DNA of 35,300 nucleotides from Thermoleophilia bacterium (GCA_014859345.1 JACUUL010000020.1:1-35300); one strand, 5' to 3'; positions 1-9,015 are shown, numbered from the stretch's first letter. Made by a program: numbers and translations. Notes: a model not told the origin generated them from the letters alone.

Positions 1-35
1 ACATGACTCGAAATGCCGCACCGGCTTCCAGTCAT
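1..35 (-). CDS. Start of an unidentified gene downstream of plsX (partial)
   Basis: An ATG lies 24 bases after the plsX stop, preceded by a purine-rich AAGAGG at about 46-51 that could be its ribosome binding site. Only eleven codons (reading M-T-G-S-R-C-G-I-S-S-H) fit before the window ends. In many bacteria plsX is followed by fabH or fabD, so a fatty-acid synthesis gene is a reasonable guess, but the few residues seen do not identify it. Confidence 0.35.
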   Translation of the reverse strand, partial: MTGSRCGISSH

Positions 36-59
36 GCCTGAAGCACCTCTTTAAGCCGG

Positions 60-1118
60 TCAGGCCTCTTGAGCGCCATGGGCCGGCCCGATGGCCGCCA
101 GCCTCTGCTCGAGTTTGCTGGTAAGATTCTGTTCGGCGGCACGGCCGGCGTACCTGAGAGCGCTGGCTATGGCCCTGCGGCTGGAATTACCGTGGCAGAT
201 TACCACCAGCCCGCGCACCCCCAGCAGGTAGGCGCCTCCGAATTCCTCGGGATCAATGCTTTTCTTGAAAGCGGCAAGCTCCTTTTTGAGCAGCAGGCCG
301 CCGACTCTCGCCATCAGGCTCCGTCCCGCCGCCTTTTTGACCTCCTCGACGATCAGCGAAGAAGTACTCTCCATCAGTTTCAGACAGACATTTCCGGTAA
401 AGCCATCGGTGACCACAACATCTACCACGTTGCGGACGATGTCGCGTCCCTCTACATTGCCATAGAAGTTGAGACCGGGGCTCTCCGCCATCAGCCTGTG
501 AGCCTCGAGCACCAGCTCATCACCCTTGATTGGCTCTTCGCCGATTGACACCAGGCCCACGGACGGGTTCCCTACATCAAGCACGTCCTCCGCGAAAATG
601 CTGGCCATATTCGCGAATTCCAGGAGGTGAACCGGTCTTACCTGGGAATTGGCTCCCACGTCGATAAAGAGGGTCGGCCTGCCGGGGGTGGGTATCACAG
701 CGCAAAGACCTGGCCTCTTGAGCCCCCTGATCCGTCTCAATTTCAACATGGCGGCGGCCATGGCCGCGCCGGTGTTGCCGGCGGAGACCACCGCGTCGGC
801 CCTGCCGGCGGCAACTTCAGAGCAGGCGGCCACCAGAGAGGAATTCTCCTTCGAGCGCACCGCCTTGGCGGGCTCTTCATCAAACCCGATGACTTCGGGC
901 GCGTCGACAATCCGGATATGGCCGCGCCGGGGCTCAGGCACCTGGGTCAGGTGCCTCTCGATCTCGGCTGCCCGGCCAGCCAGCAGGATCCGCAAGGAAG
1001 GCCCGGCCACGGCGGCGGCGCCCATGACGATCTCGTCAGGGGCATAATCTCCGCCCATGGCATCCAGGGCGATGATGGTGGGGCGTTTTTTTTGAGGAGC
1101 AACAGAGTTCATAATCAT
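60..1118 (-). CDS. plsX: Phosphate acyltransferase PlsX
   Basis: PlsX converts acyl-ACP and phosphate to acyl-phosphate, the donor used by PlsY in the first step of phospholipid synthesis; it is a peripheral membrane enzyme. The 352 residues match the family's usual length. Family landmarks are visible: IALDAMGGD near residue 16, the VVSAGNTGAAMA segment near 108-119, the FIDVGAN segment, VVTDGFTGNV near 235 and the C-terminal GNSSRRAI region. The ATG at 1118 gives MIMNSV; a second ATG two codons in is also possible. No Shine-Dalgarno is seen, but a TATGAT element sits six bases before the ATG, which suggests a leaderless transcript. The usual upstream partners rpmF and the DUF177 gene are absent here: the next gene up is a glycosyltransferase 336 bases away. 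Confidence 0.96.
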   Translation of the reverse strand: MIMNSVAPQKKRPTIIALDAMGGDYAPDEIVMGAAAVAGPSLRILLAGRAAEIERHLTQVPEPRRGHIRIVDAPEVIGFDEEPAKAVRSKENSSLVAACSEVAAGRADAVVSAGNTGAAMAAAMLKLRRIRGLKRPGLCAVIPTPGRPTLFIDVGANSQVRPVHLLEFANMASIFAEDVLDVGNPSVGLVSIGEEPIKGDELVLEAHRLMAESPGLNFYGNVEGRDIVRNVVDVVVTDGFTGNVCLKLMESTSSLIVEEVKKAAGRSLMARVGGLLLKKELAAFKKSIDPEEFGGAYLLGVRGLVVICHGNSSRRAIASALRYAGRAAEQNLTSKLEQRLAAIGPAHGAQEA

Positions 1119-1124
1119 AACCAG

Positions 1125-1130
1125 ATCATA
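1125..1130 (-). promoter_or_regulatory. Possible -10 box for leaderless plsX
   Basis: On the minus strand TATGAT ends six bases before the plsX ATG at 1118, which would place the transcription start at or next to the A of the ATG. No convincing -35 hexamer lies 16-18 bases upstream (the region reads TTTATG), so this rests on the -10 match, its spacing and the lack of a ribosome binding site. Confidence 0.35.
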
Positions 1131-1199
1131 TTTGCCGTATCCATTCGCATAAAACGCTTGCAGACGGAGCTGTTAACAGCCGGCTTCAAGTATAATAAT

Positions 1200-1379
1200 A
1201 TGCGGACAGCAGTGGCTGACAACCCTCCGGGAGCAGTGATTTTGCCAAGAATAGCCTATATCATCGTCACAGCGATCTGCATGATAACAGCGATTTTTCT
1301 CTGGTTCTCAGGCTATCATGGCTACGCCGGCCTCATAGTTGCCATCGGGCTGGCAGCGGCCATCAACATCAAACGCTAA
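1200..1379 (+). CDS. Possible 59-residue two-helix membrane protein
   Basis: This short plus-strand frame starts at ATG 1200 (a GTG at 1212 is an alternative) and ends at a TAA. It lies almost wholly in the gap between plsX and the glycosyltransferase, so it is not a shadow of a real gene. The product would have a polar start, a hydrophobic helix at about residues 16-38 (AYIIVTAICMITAIFLW), a short glycine/histidine/tyrosine turn and a second hydrophobic stretch ending in a basic N-I-K-R tail. That is a plausible helical hairpin. There is no clear Shine-Dalgarno; a TATAAT lies at 1191-1196, just before the ATG. I do not recognise a family. Antisense noise is the alternative. Confidence 0.4.
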   Translation: MRTAVADNPPGAVILPRIAYIIVTAICMITAIFLWFSGYHGYAGLIVAIGLAAAINIKR

Positions 1380-1454
1380 ATCCCACTATCCGGCGGCCGG
1401 CGGGCCGGCAACACTTTCCTCAGGATTGAGAATCGAGGAAGGCCGTAACATCTC

Positions 1455-2687
1455 CTATTGGAAGACAAGGGAAGCAACAAGCGCGCCAAGCTCATCTTTC
1501 AGGCTTGCAAGAGAAAAATGCCTCTTGCCGATCGCAAAATTACGATCAGCCATCTCTTTGAGCAATACCGGAGAATCCATCAGCTTAACGGCGCGACTGA
1601 CCGCCCCTTCATCAAGCGGCAGGAACTGAAATCCGAAAGCCCGCAGCTCATCCAGAACCGGGTATTCACCGACGAGCAACGGCTTGCGATGAACCACCGA
1701 TTCCAGCACCGGATTCCCAAAACCCTCCCAGAGACTGGGAAACGTAACCATGTCGCAGCAAGCGTAAGCATCCGGCACATCGTATCGTGACCCCGCCTTC
1801 GGGTCGTCGCGTCTTGACCCCAGCCAGCCAGGTTTGTGAATCACTTCTATCCTGGATTCCCGGCATAACCTGGCGAGCTCCGTCTCGTATCCGTCCTCGA
1901 CAGCTCCAGGCAGGAAAAGTTTCGAACTCCATCCACTGATTTCCTGGAACTCTGCCGCAAATCTGATCGCACGGTCGATTCCTTTCCGGGGGATCGCCCT
2001 GGTAGGCTGCAAAAAGAGTAAATCGCTGTTATCTATCCCGAGGTCCCGGCGCAGGCCGGCGTTGAACTCATCATTCTGTCTGGGAGACTCGAAATCAAAA
2101 CAGTTGCGTACGCAGGTCGCGGTTATTCCGGTCCGCCTGCTAAGTTCTTTTCGCGCCTGAATATTTATGGTAACGTGCCTCATCTGCGGCAGCGCCGGCG
2201 GAAAATGACTGGCCAGCAGTTCCCCCATCGCGCAATGCTGGAATCTCGCATGCTCCCAGTAAAAATCATGATGCACGGCGATGCAGGGCAGGCGCTCCTC
2301 CGACAGAAACCGGCCTAACACCATCGTCAGAGGAATATTCACGGGTAAGGAAAAAACGTTTTCCGCCACCATGATGTCCGCATCGATCTCTGCCAGAACC
2401 GCCAGAAGTTCCCTTTCCAGCGAGGTGGTCAGCAACGCCAGCTCTCTCTGCAGATCGTGACGGTTTGGGTCTCGGCTAAACGCCGTTGCCGTGAAAGGAT
2501 CGATCAGGGGATCGCGGTGGTTCATTTCCGGAATGACTCGATCTGAATTGCCTGGTTCGGGAATGTAGCCCGCCACCCTGCACGTCCGGTATCCCAACTC
2601 CCTGAATACCCTGCTCCATTTCTCGGCTTCGACCGATACGCCATCGCTCGCCCCAAGGCGAAAAGAAACAAAGACGACTTTTGGCAA
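1455..2687 (-). CDS. Family 4-type glycosyltransferase
   Basis: A GT-B glycosyltransferase of the group 1 (GT4) type that would transfer a sugar from an activated donor to an unknown acceptor in the cytoplasm. The N-terminal half opens with a beta strand (KVVFVSFRLGASDGVS) typical of the acceptor domain. The C-terminal donor domain shows a QPTRAIPRKGID segment, an HKPGWLG segment and the nucleotide-sugar motif S-L-W-E-G-F-G-N-P-V-L-E. Length is 410 residues, normal for the family. The start is TTG at 2687, chosen because AAGGAG lies five bases before it. A promoter-like TTGTCC/TATACT pair about 100 bases upstream suggests its own transcript. Possible roles are surface polysaccharide or glycolipid synthesis; neighbours do not settle the substrate. 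Confidence 0.85.
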   Translation of the reverse strand: MPKVVFVSFRLGASDGVSVEAEKWSRVFRELGYRTCRVAGYIPEPGNSDRVIPEMNHRDPLIDPFTATAFSRDPNRHDLQRELALLTTSLERELLAVLAEIDADIMVAENVFSLPVNIPLTMVLGRFLSEERLPCIAVHHDFYWEHARFQHCAMGELLASHFPPALPQMRHVTINIQARKELSRRTGITATCVRNCFDFESPRQNDEFNAGLRRDLGIDNSDLLFLQPTRAIPRKGIDRAIRFAAEFQEISGWSSKLFLPGAVEDGYETELARLCRESRIEVIHKPGWLGSRRDDPKAGSRYDVPDAYACCDMVTFPSLWEGFGNPVLESVVHRKPLLVGEYPVLDELRAFGFQFLPLDEGAVSRAVKLMDSPVLLKEMADRNFAIGKRHFSLASLKDELGALVASLVFQ

Positions 2688-3019
2688 GCCTGCTCCTTAC
2701 GTCATCCCGAAAAGGGAACATGAAACGGGAAACCATCGGACTCGAAGGCCCGGCCGACGGTTTCTTGGCAGCCGCCGGCAAATTAAGTATATTTTCTCCT
2801 CCCCTGCCGGACAATGATGATATAAGGAGTCATGTTAGTGGGATAAACAGGATTTGGCTAAATATTTATCAGTCCAGGCCGATATGAGATATGTGAATTG
2901 GAAAGTGGCGGGAACGACCAGTTCCGGTCTTGGCTGTCAAATCTCAGGCTGGAAACCATCCCTTCCGTTTGTTGCAGCGGACACTCGCGATTCACACGAC
3001 GCAAGCCCTTCATCCTCTC
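2688..3019. other. Intergenic region upstream of the glycosyltransferase
   Basis: This 332-base gap is locally AT-rich around 2810-2880. It holds the glycosyltransferase promoter candidate and its ribosome binding site (AAGGAG, 2693-2698). Short open frames on both strands here have no family resemblance, no ribosome binding site and no hydrophobic or repeat character, so I do not call genes. I see no riboswitch-like fold by eye. Confidence 0.5.
2786..2814 (-). promoter_or_regulatory. Promoter candidate for the glycosyltransferase gene
   Basis: Reading the minus strand, TTGTCC (2814-2809) and TATACT (2791-2786) are separated by exactly 17 bases, a good sigma-70-type match. The start of transcription would fall near 2779, giving a leader of about 90 bases before the TTG start at 2687. 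Confidence 0.6.
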
Positions 3020-3050
3020 AAAAAAGGAAGCCTGGTCAGCTTCCTTTTTT
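3020..3050 (-). terminator. Strong bidirectional intrinsic terminator after the sugar kinase
   Basis: A perfect 12-base stem (AAAAAAGGAAGC and its complement) encloses a 7-base loop, with the A-rich and T-rich arms supplying a U-tract on either strand. It lies ten bases after the stop of the kinase gene at 3061 and separates that gene from the glycosyltransferase promoter. Confidence 0.88.
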
Positions 3051-3060
3051 GTTGACCGGG

Positions 3061-4008
3061 TCATATTTCCCTGATCTCTATCTTGGTTTTGGAGTATAGG
3101 CGCTTGACGTCGTGAGGGTCGAAGACGCCCGCTCCATATTTTTGCGTGTTCGCGGCTCCGCAGGCAACGGCATGGCGCAGGCAGTCAGGGGAGGGCTTCC
3201 CGGAAAGCCTGGCGGAGACGTATCCGGCCAAAAAGGCATCCCCTGAGCCCACGGTGCTTATCGGCTCCAGCGGTGGTATCTGTACTTTGTATACCTTGCT
3301 CTTGCCATCGGAATCAGGGATAAACGCGTAGCAGCCGCTGGGACTCGTGATAATCCCCGACTTCGCGCCCATCTTGCCCAGCTGCCTGGCGGCCTGGAAA
3401 AAATCCTCGTCGTCAGCGAATTCGTGGCCGATCAGCGCTTCGGCCTCAAATACGTTCGGTGAAACGATACCGGGTCCGGCCTTGATAGCCATCCGCAGAG
3501 GGTCACCGGCAGTATCCAGGACGGTCAGGGCGTCGGTTGAGTTCAGCGAACCGACAATTTCCTTGTACAGTCCGTCCTTGACCTTCCGGGGCAGCGAACC
3601 CGCCAGGATAACCACATCGGCGCCCTTGGCAATGTAGGCAAACTTTTCCATAAAGGCGTGCAATTCCCGCGATGTTACCGCCGGACCATACTCGTTTACC
3701 TCTGTCTGCGTGTTGCTGGTAGGATCGATGATGGCTGTCGAGGTCCGCGATTCGCCGCGGATGCGCACGAAATCGTTGAGAATGCCCTCGGCGGTGAGAT
3801 CCTCGACGATCCTGAGGCCGGTCTTGCCACCCGCCAGGCCGGTGGCAATTACCGGCTGTCCCAGGGTCTTTAGCGCCCGGGCGATATTTACGCCCTTGCC
3901 GCCCGGCAGAGCCAGGCTTTCACTGGTGCGGTGCCGGAAGCCTGCCTGGAAGTTGGGAACGGTAAGGGTCCGGTCCAGCGCAGCGTTAAGAGTAACAGTG
4001 ACAATCAT
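3061..4008 (-). CDS. PfkB-family sugar-phosphate kinase (1-phosphofructokinase / tagatose-6-phosphate kinase type)
   Basis: A ribokinase-superfamily kinase that phosphorylates a hexose phosphate with ATP. The start MIVTVTLNAALDRT is characteristic of the FruK/LacC branch, the PGGKGVNIARAL substrate-binding segment is at residues 35-46, and the second PfkB signature T-V-G-S-G-D (252-257) supplies the catalytic Asp257. At 315 residues it is of usual length. The ATG at 4008 is preceded by a GGGGGA ribosome binding site. No PTS fructose genes or DeoR regulator are nearby, so fructose-1-phosphate, fructose-6-phosphate and tagatose-6-phosphate all remain possible substrates. Transcription probably ends at the strong hairpin 10 bases downstream. 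Confidence 0.9.
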   Translation of the reverse strand: MIVTVTLNAALDRTLTVPNFQAGFRHRTSESLALPGGKGVNIARALKTLGQPVIATGLAGGKTGLRIVEDLTAEGILNDFVRIRGESRTSTAIIDPTSNTQTEVNEYGPAVTSRELHAFMEKFAYIAKGADVVILAGSLPRKVKDGLYKEIVGSLNSTDALTVLDTAGDPLRMAIKAGPGIVSPNVFEAEALIGHEFADDEDFFQAARQLGKMGAKSGIITSPSGCYAFIPDSDGKSKVYKVQIPPLEPISTVGSGDAFLAGYVSARLSGKPSPDCLRHAVACGAANTQKYGAGVFDPHDVKRLYSKTKIEIREI

Positions 4009-4060
4009 CCAGATTCCCCCGCATGGCCGATTACATGATCATGTTTCGGATGGTACACGT

Positions 4061-5272
4061 TCAGCCAGACCCAAGCACTGAAAACAGAAAAGTAAAGATC
4101 GTGGCGACATAATAGCTGACCTGCTCCTTCAGGCTGGGCGCCGCCACCTCTTCCATGGCCACCAGCCACGTGCTTCCCAGATACCTGTTGCCCTCGTAGG
4201 CCTCCACCAATCCGATCTTGTCTCCCTTGTGAATGGGCAGCTGCATTTTGTCCGGCAATATGAGGCGGCGCTCCACCTTGTTACCCAGGAATAGTTTTCT
4301 GGTCAGACTACCGTCAGACACCAGGGCCAGTTTCCGGCCGGAATAATAAGGCAAATCTACTGAAGCGTACTCCACGCCGTCATTGATAACGGTCATTTCC
4401 CGGTAGCTGTCAAACCCGAACCTGATCAGGTTCAGGACATCCTCGTCGCGCTGGCTGATGTTGGGTCCCCCCAGATACGCGACAATCAGATCCGTGCCGC
4501 CTTCGCTGGCCGAGATGACGATACACTGCCCGGCCGCGTCGGTAAACCCGGTCTTGATGCCATTTATTGATGGATCAAGGCCCAGAAGATGGTTGTGGTT
4601 TACCAGAGTGCGGCCGTGAGGATGGCCCGCCCACGGGATAAGCACATCTTCCATCTTGACTATCTCCCGGATCTCCGGGTGCTTCATGACCTCGCGGCCC
4701 AGCTTCACTAGGTCGGTAGCGGAACTGTAGTGTCCTTCCTCATCCAGCCCGTGCGGGTTCGCAAAACGAGTATTTTCCATACCCAGCTCGACGGCTCGTT
4801 CGTTCATCCTCTCCGCAAAAGCCTCGACAGAGCCCGCATGAAACTCGGCCAGGGTAATGGCTGCGTCATTGCCGCTTTGCACCAGGAGCCCGGTCAGCAT
4901 TTCCCTTAGTGTCAGCTTTTCGCCTTCCGTTAGCCAGATCGATGACTCCCCCACTTCTGCCGCCCTGGTGCTGCAGGTCAGAATCCTGTCCATTTCATCC
5001 CTGTGATTCTCCACAATCAGCAGCGCCGTCATCATTTTGGTGGTGCTGGCCATCGCCAGACGCTCGTCCGGGTTCAGGCTGAAAAGGACCTGTCCGTCGC
5101 TGGCGTCGATCATCACCGCCGCCCTGGCTTTTATGGCCGGAGGCGCGGGCGCAGCCGGAGCTTCAAACGCGGTGGATGGAGCCGACATGCCTGCGTCCTG
5201 AGCCATCGAGCCCGCCGCCGGCAAGAGTGACAGGACCAGCATGGCAAATGCGAATGGAAGCAGTCTTTTCAT
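4061..5272 (-). CDS. dacA: D-alanyl-D-alanine carboxypeptidase (S11 family, PBP5-like)
   Basis: A low-molecular-weight penicillin-binding protein that removes the terminal D-alanine from peptidoglycan stem peptides outside the membrane. An N-terminal signal peptide (M-K-R, hydrophobic to about residue 20, A-Q-A-type cleavage region) is followed by a proline/alanine linker and the catalytic domain: S76-T-T-K79 (SxxK), S133-G-N135 and K240-T-G242. A beta-rich C-terminal domain follows, and the protein ends in a hydrophobic stretch (ATIFTFLFSVLG) that probably anchors it in the membrane. At 403 residues the length is normal. The ATG at 5272 is two bases after the LysM stop with no ribosome binding site, which points to translational coupling with that gene. 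Confidence 0.93.
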   Translation of the reverse strand: MKRLLPFAFAMLVLSLLPAAGSMAQDAGMSAPSTAFEAPAAPAPPAIKARAAVMIDASDGQVLFSLNPDERLAMASTTKMMTALLIVENHRDEMDRILTCSTRAAEVGESSIWLTEGEKLTLREMLTGLLVQSGNDAAITLAEFHAGSVEAFAERMNERAVELGMENTRFANPHGLDEEGHYSSATDLVKLGREVMKHPEIREIVKMEDVLIPWAGHPHGRTLVNHNHLLGLDPSINGIKTGFTDAAGQCIVISASEGGTDLIVAYLGGPNISQRDEDVLNLIRFGFDSYREMTVINDGVEYASVDLPYYSGRKLALVSDGSLTRKLFLGNKVERRLILPDKMQLPIHKGDKIGLVEAYEGNRYLGSTWLVAMEEVAAPSLKEQVSYYVATIFTFLFSVLGSG

Positions 5273-5274
5273 TT

Positions 5275-5697
5275 TCAGGGAACGATTATTCTGGTGCCGG
5301 GAGTGAGATTGGACGGATCCAGATTTGGATTGAGCTGCTGAATCTCGGCTATGGTCGTGTCGAATTTGCTGGAAATGGAGTAGAAGCTGTCCCCATCCTG
5401 TATGACGTAGGTCTTCTCGACTTCCGGCTCTCTCCCGGAGGAGTCCTCATCGCGCGGAGGCTCCGGGGCTCCGGGATCTCCAGCCGCCGGCTCGGCAGCC
5501 GGCGCCTCTTCGCCGGCAGCGTCCGGGAGGTCGCCGCCTTCCCTGGTTTCCGCAGCAGCCCCGGCGCCGGACGGGATGCCTCCGGAGCCACCGATAACCC
5601 CTGAATCAAACGAGATGGATGCCAGCACGACAACCGAGACCGCCAGGGCTAACACCGCCATCGCTCTTAAGACTTTGGCTTCAAGATGTGAATACAT
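5275..5697 (-). CDS. Membrane-anchored LysM domain protein
   Basis: A 140-residue protein with one N-terminal transmembrane or signal-anchor segment (about 11-29), a long low-complexity acidic Gly/Ala/Pro/Glu linker (about 33-92) and a single C-terminal LysM domain (about 94-140: YVIQDGDSFYSISSKF, then the NPNLDPSNLTPGTRI end). LysM domains bind N-acetylglucosamine chains of peptidoglycan, so it should sit outside the membrane touching the wall. It has no enzymatic domain of its own. It is coupled to the D,D-carboxypeptidase that follows two bases later, suggesting it helps place or regulate that enzyme (inference). The ribosome binding site before ATG 5697 is weak. Confidence 0.85.
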   Translation of the reverse strand: MYSHLEAKVLRAMAVLALAVSVVVLASISFDSGVIGGSGGIPSGAGAAAETREGGDLPDAAGEEAPAAEPAAGDPGAPEPPRDEDSSGREPEVEKTYVIQDGDSFYSISSKFDTTIAEIQQLNPNLDPSNLTPGTRIIVP

Positions 5698-5747
5698 TTA
5701 CCAGACCATAATCCGGGAGTCACTTGTGGCCTTCATGCCGAAACGGC

Positions 5748-6671
5748 CTAATGGGTTGAAGACCAGAGCTCCTGCTGCATCCGCCGCGCGGCCTCAGCCG
5801 CCCGGGCAGCAAATTTACCACCGCCTCCGGCGTAAATTATACTACGAGAAGCCGTGATGAGCGCCCCCAGTCCTTTTTTATCGAATGCCGCGGCCGCCTC
5901 AGCGGCTCCTGCTCCCTGAGCGCCCGCTCCCGGAACCAGGAAAACAGCGCGGGGCAAGGTCTCCCTCAGGCTGGCCAATATGTCCGGCTGCGTGGCGCCG
6001 ATGACGGCTCCCACGCTGCTGTACCCGGACTCTCCGGCGAGCCCTTCTCCCCAGCTGTCCACCCGAGCCGCGACCTGTTCGTAAAACAGGCCGTCGCCCT
6101 GGACATGAAGATCCTGAAATTCCACCGATCCGGGATTGGATGTCTTGACAAGGACGAAAATCCCTTTGCCGAAACGCCGGCAGTCCTCCAGGAAGGGCGC
6201 GACCCCGTCGGTGCCAAACAGGGGATTGACAGTCATGGCGTCGACCCGCAAGGGCCTGACGGGCCCATTCAGGCCTTCGGCCCGCCCCAGGTAGGCGGCG
6301 GAGTATGCCTGGGCGGAGATGGCGATGTCTCCCCGTTTGGCATCCGCGATGACAATGAGCCCGGCTTCTGACGCCAGATCGCAGACATGCTGGAAAGCCC
6401 GCATGCCAGGCGGGCCGTATGGCTCGAAACAGGCCAGCTGGATCTTGACGGCCGCAGCATGGGGGGACACAGCCTCGATTATTTCATAGCAGAACTCCTC
6501 GAAGCAGGCGGCCACCGCCTGCCGCCCGCTGCCGCCTCCCTCCTGAACTCCGGCCCGGTGCTTTTTCACAAGCGTCGCCGGCATGCCGGAGACGCGGGGA
6601 TCCAGTCCCACGCAGAGCTGGGACCGCTTACCGAGCATGGCGGCGGTTAGCCTGTCGGCGAAATTATCCAA
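5748..6671 (-). CDS. pyrF: Orotidine-5'-phosphate decarboxylase, type 2
   Basis: PyrF decarboxylates OMP to UMP, the last step of de novo pyrimidine synthesis. The 307-residue length and the spacing of motifs fit the long type 2 branch rather than the roughly 240-residue E. coli type. Visible landmarks are CVGLDPR near residue 20, VKIQLACFEPYG near 75-86, the catalytic IADAKRGDI with D110, K112 and D115, and the VNPLFGTDG segment. The start is TTG at 6671, chosen because GAGGA lies six bases before it. A TTGGAA/TATAAA promoter lies about 80 bases upstream. No other pyr genes are present; the following LysM and carboxypeptidase genes may be co-transcribed. Confidence 0.95.
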   Translation of the reverse strand: MDNFADRLTAAMLGKRSQLCVGLDPRVSGMPATLVKKHRAGVQEGGGSGRQAVAACFEEFCYEIIEAVSPHAAAVKIQLACFEPYGPPGMRAFQHVCDLASEAGLIVIADAKRGDIAISAQAYSAAYLGRAEGLNGPVRPLRVDAMTVNPLFGTDGVAPFLEDCRRFGKGIFVLVKTSNPGSVEFQDLHVQGDGLFYEQVAARVDSWGEGLAGESGYSSVGAVIGATQPDILASLRETLPRAVFLVPGAGAQGAGAAEAAAAFDKKGLGALITASRSIIYAGGGGKFAARAAEAARRMQQELWSSTH

Positions 6672-6745
6672 ATACGTTCCTCATTCCCGTTTCCCGGCCG
6701 AGCGTTATCTCCGAAAAGCGAAGGCCCGGCCCTTGCAACTGGTTC

Positions 6746-6777
6746 TCATTTATAAATGAAATGCTTACGCTTTCCAA
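6746..6777 (-). promoter_or_regulatory. pyrF promoter with a palindrome over the -10 box
   Basis: On the minus strand TTGGAA (6777-6772) and TATAAA (6754-6749) are spaced by 17 bases. The -10 box is embedded in a perfect 14-base palindrome, TCATTTATAAATGA (6746-6759), which could be an operator or chance. The predicted start is near 6742, about 70 bases before the TTG start. Confidence 0.6.
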
Positions 6778-6843
6778 GACGGCGGTTTAAACAGCGGGTG
6801 CAGCCACGACACTTAACAACGGCCGGCAGCCGACGCCTGCTTC

Positions 6844-8214
<1,371 letters not shown>

Positions 8215-8249
8215 TCAAAACCATTTTATGACATATAAACCTGTCCGGA

Positions 8250-8289
8250 CCTCCGGGCGGCGGGCTCCAAGAAGAAAGCCGCCCGGAGG
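8250..8289 (-). other. Large GC-rich hairpin between rpmA and obg
   Basis: A perfect 12-base stem (8250-8261 with 8278-8289) closes a 16-base loop. No U-tract follows in either direction, so it does not look like a standard intrinsic terminator. It lies after the rpmA stop and about 48 bases before the obg start, where it could stabilise the upstream L21-L27 message, attenuate reading into obg or be a processing site. Confidence 0.65.
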
Positions 8290-8323
8290 CGGCCTGCCTG
8301 TTCACTGAATTTTGGACGGGCCG

Positions 8324-8584
8324 TCAATCGCCTGGCTTCTCCGGCACAACGCTGATGGTCCGGGCGGCGCCGCTGGAATAGACTACCCTGCCGGTGACCT
8401 TGGCGAATATGGTGTCATCTTTGCCGATTCCGGCCCCCGGGCCAGGCTTGAACCGGGTGCCGCGCTGCCTGGCCAGAATCGAACCGGCGGACACCAGCTG
8501 CCCGCCAAAACTCTTGCAACCCAGGCGCTGCGCCCGTGAATCGCGGCCGTTCCTGCTTGTTCCTGATCCCTTTTTATGTGCCAT
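8324..8584 (-). CDS. rpmA: 50S ribosomal protein L27
   Basis: L27 lies at the peptidyl transferase centre of the large subunit and its N-terminus reaches the tRNA ends. The 86 residues start [16 protein letters not shown], with no N-terminal extension of the kind cleaved by Prp in Firmicutes; no Prp-type protease gene lies between L21 and L27. The core reads [10 protein letters not shown], where many orthologues have I-V-R-Q-R-G. The ATG at 8584 has an AAGGAAG ribosome binding site. It sits 65 bases after rplU, the usual order. Confidence 0.97.
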   Translation of the reverse strand: MAHKKGSGTSRNGRDSRAQRLGCKSFGGQLVSAGSILARQRGTRFKPGPGAGIGKDDTIFAKVTGRVVYSSGAARTISVVPEKPGD

Positions 8585-8649
8585 TGCCGTTCTTCCTTTT
8601 TTCTGAAGCCTTAAACAGATCCCGCGTCGCTCCCGGGATTACAAAGGCT

Positions 8650-9015
8650 TTACTCCTTCTTCTTAGCCGGGGCCTTTTTCTCTTTTTCCGCTTTGGCTGT
8701 TTTCTTCTTTGCGGTGGTTATGGACTGAATCGAAATCCGGGACAAACGGCTGCGGTGGCCTTTCATCTTCTTGTAACCCCGCTTGGGCTTGTATGTGAAT
8801 ACCTTGACCTTCTGGCCCAGGATGTGCTCTTCCACCTTGGCCTTCACCTTTGCGCCCTTTAGCTCCGAGGCGCTTATCGCCGACGTCTTGCCGCCAAGCA
8901 GCATCGGCGTCACTGTGAGAGATTTGCCCTCTGCCACATCCAGGCGGTCGACGAGTACCTGCTCGCCCTCCTGGACCTTGTACTGTTTTCCACCCAGCTC
9001 GATTACCGCGTACAT
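8650..9015 (-). CDS. rplU: 50S ribosomal protein L21 with a lysine-rich tail
   Basis: L21 binds 23S rRNA and is needed for 50S assembly. The start MYAVIELGGKQYKV and the KVFTYKPKRGYKKMKGHRS segment are diagnostic. Length is 121 residues against about 103 in many bacteria; the excess is a basic C-terminal tail (from about residue 100: TAKKKTAKAEKEKK and onward). The ATG at 9015 has an AAAGGAA ribosome binding site. The gene is the first of the L21-L27 pair and follows rne by 73 bases, so it may be read from the rne transcript, from its own promoter, or both. Confidence 0.97.
   Translation of the reverse strand: MYAVIELGGKQYKVQEGEQVLVDRLDVAEGKSLTVTPMLLGGKTSAISASELKGAKVKAKVEEHILGQKVKVFTYKPKRGYKKMKGHRSRLSRISIQSITTAKKKTAKAEKEKKAPAKKKE

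Noticed and set aside
1381-1453. GCCGGC repeats as a terminator for the glycosyltransferase
   Set aside because: The short GC inverted repeats have no U-tract on the minus strand and the alternative TTCCTC/GAGGAA stem is only six bases.
2858-3064. 68-residue minus-strand frame in the gap after the sugar kinase
   Set aside because: It runs through the strong terminator hairpin, has no ribosome binding site and no recognisable composition.
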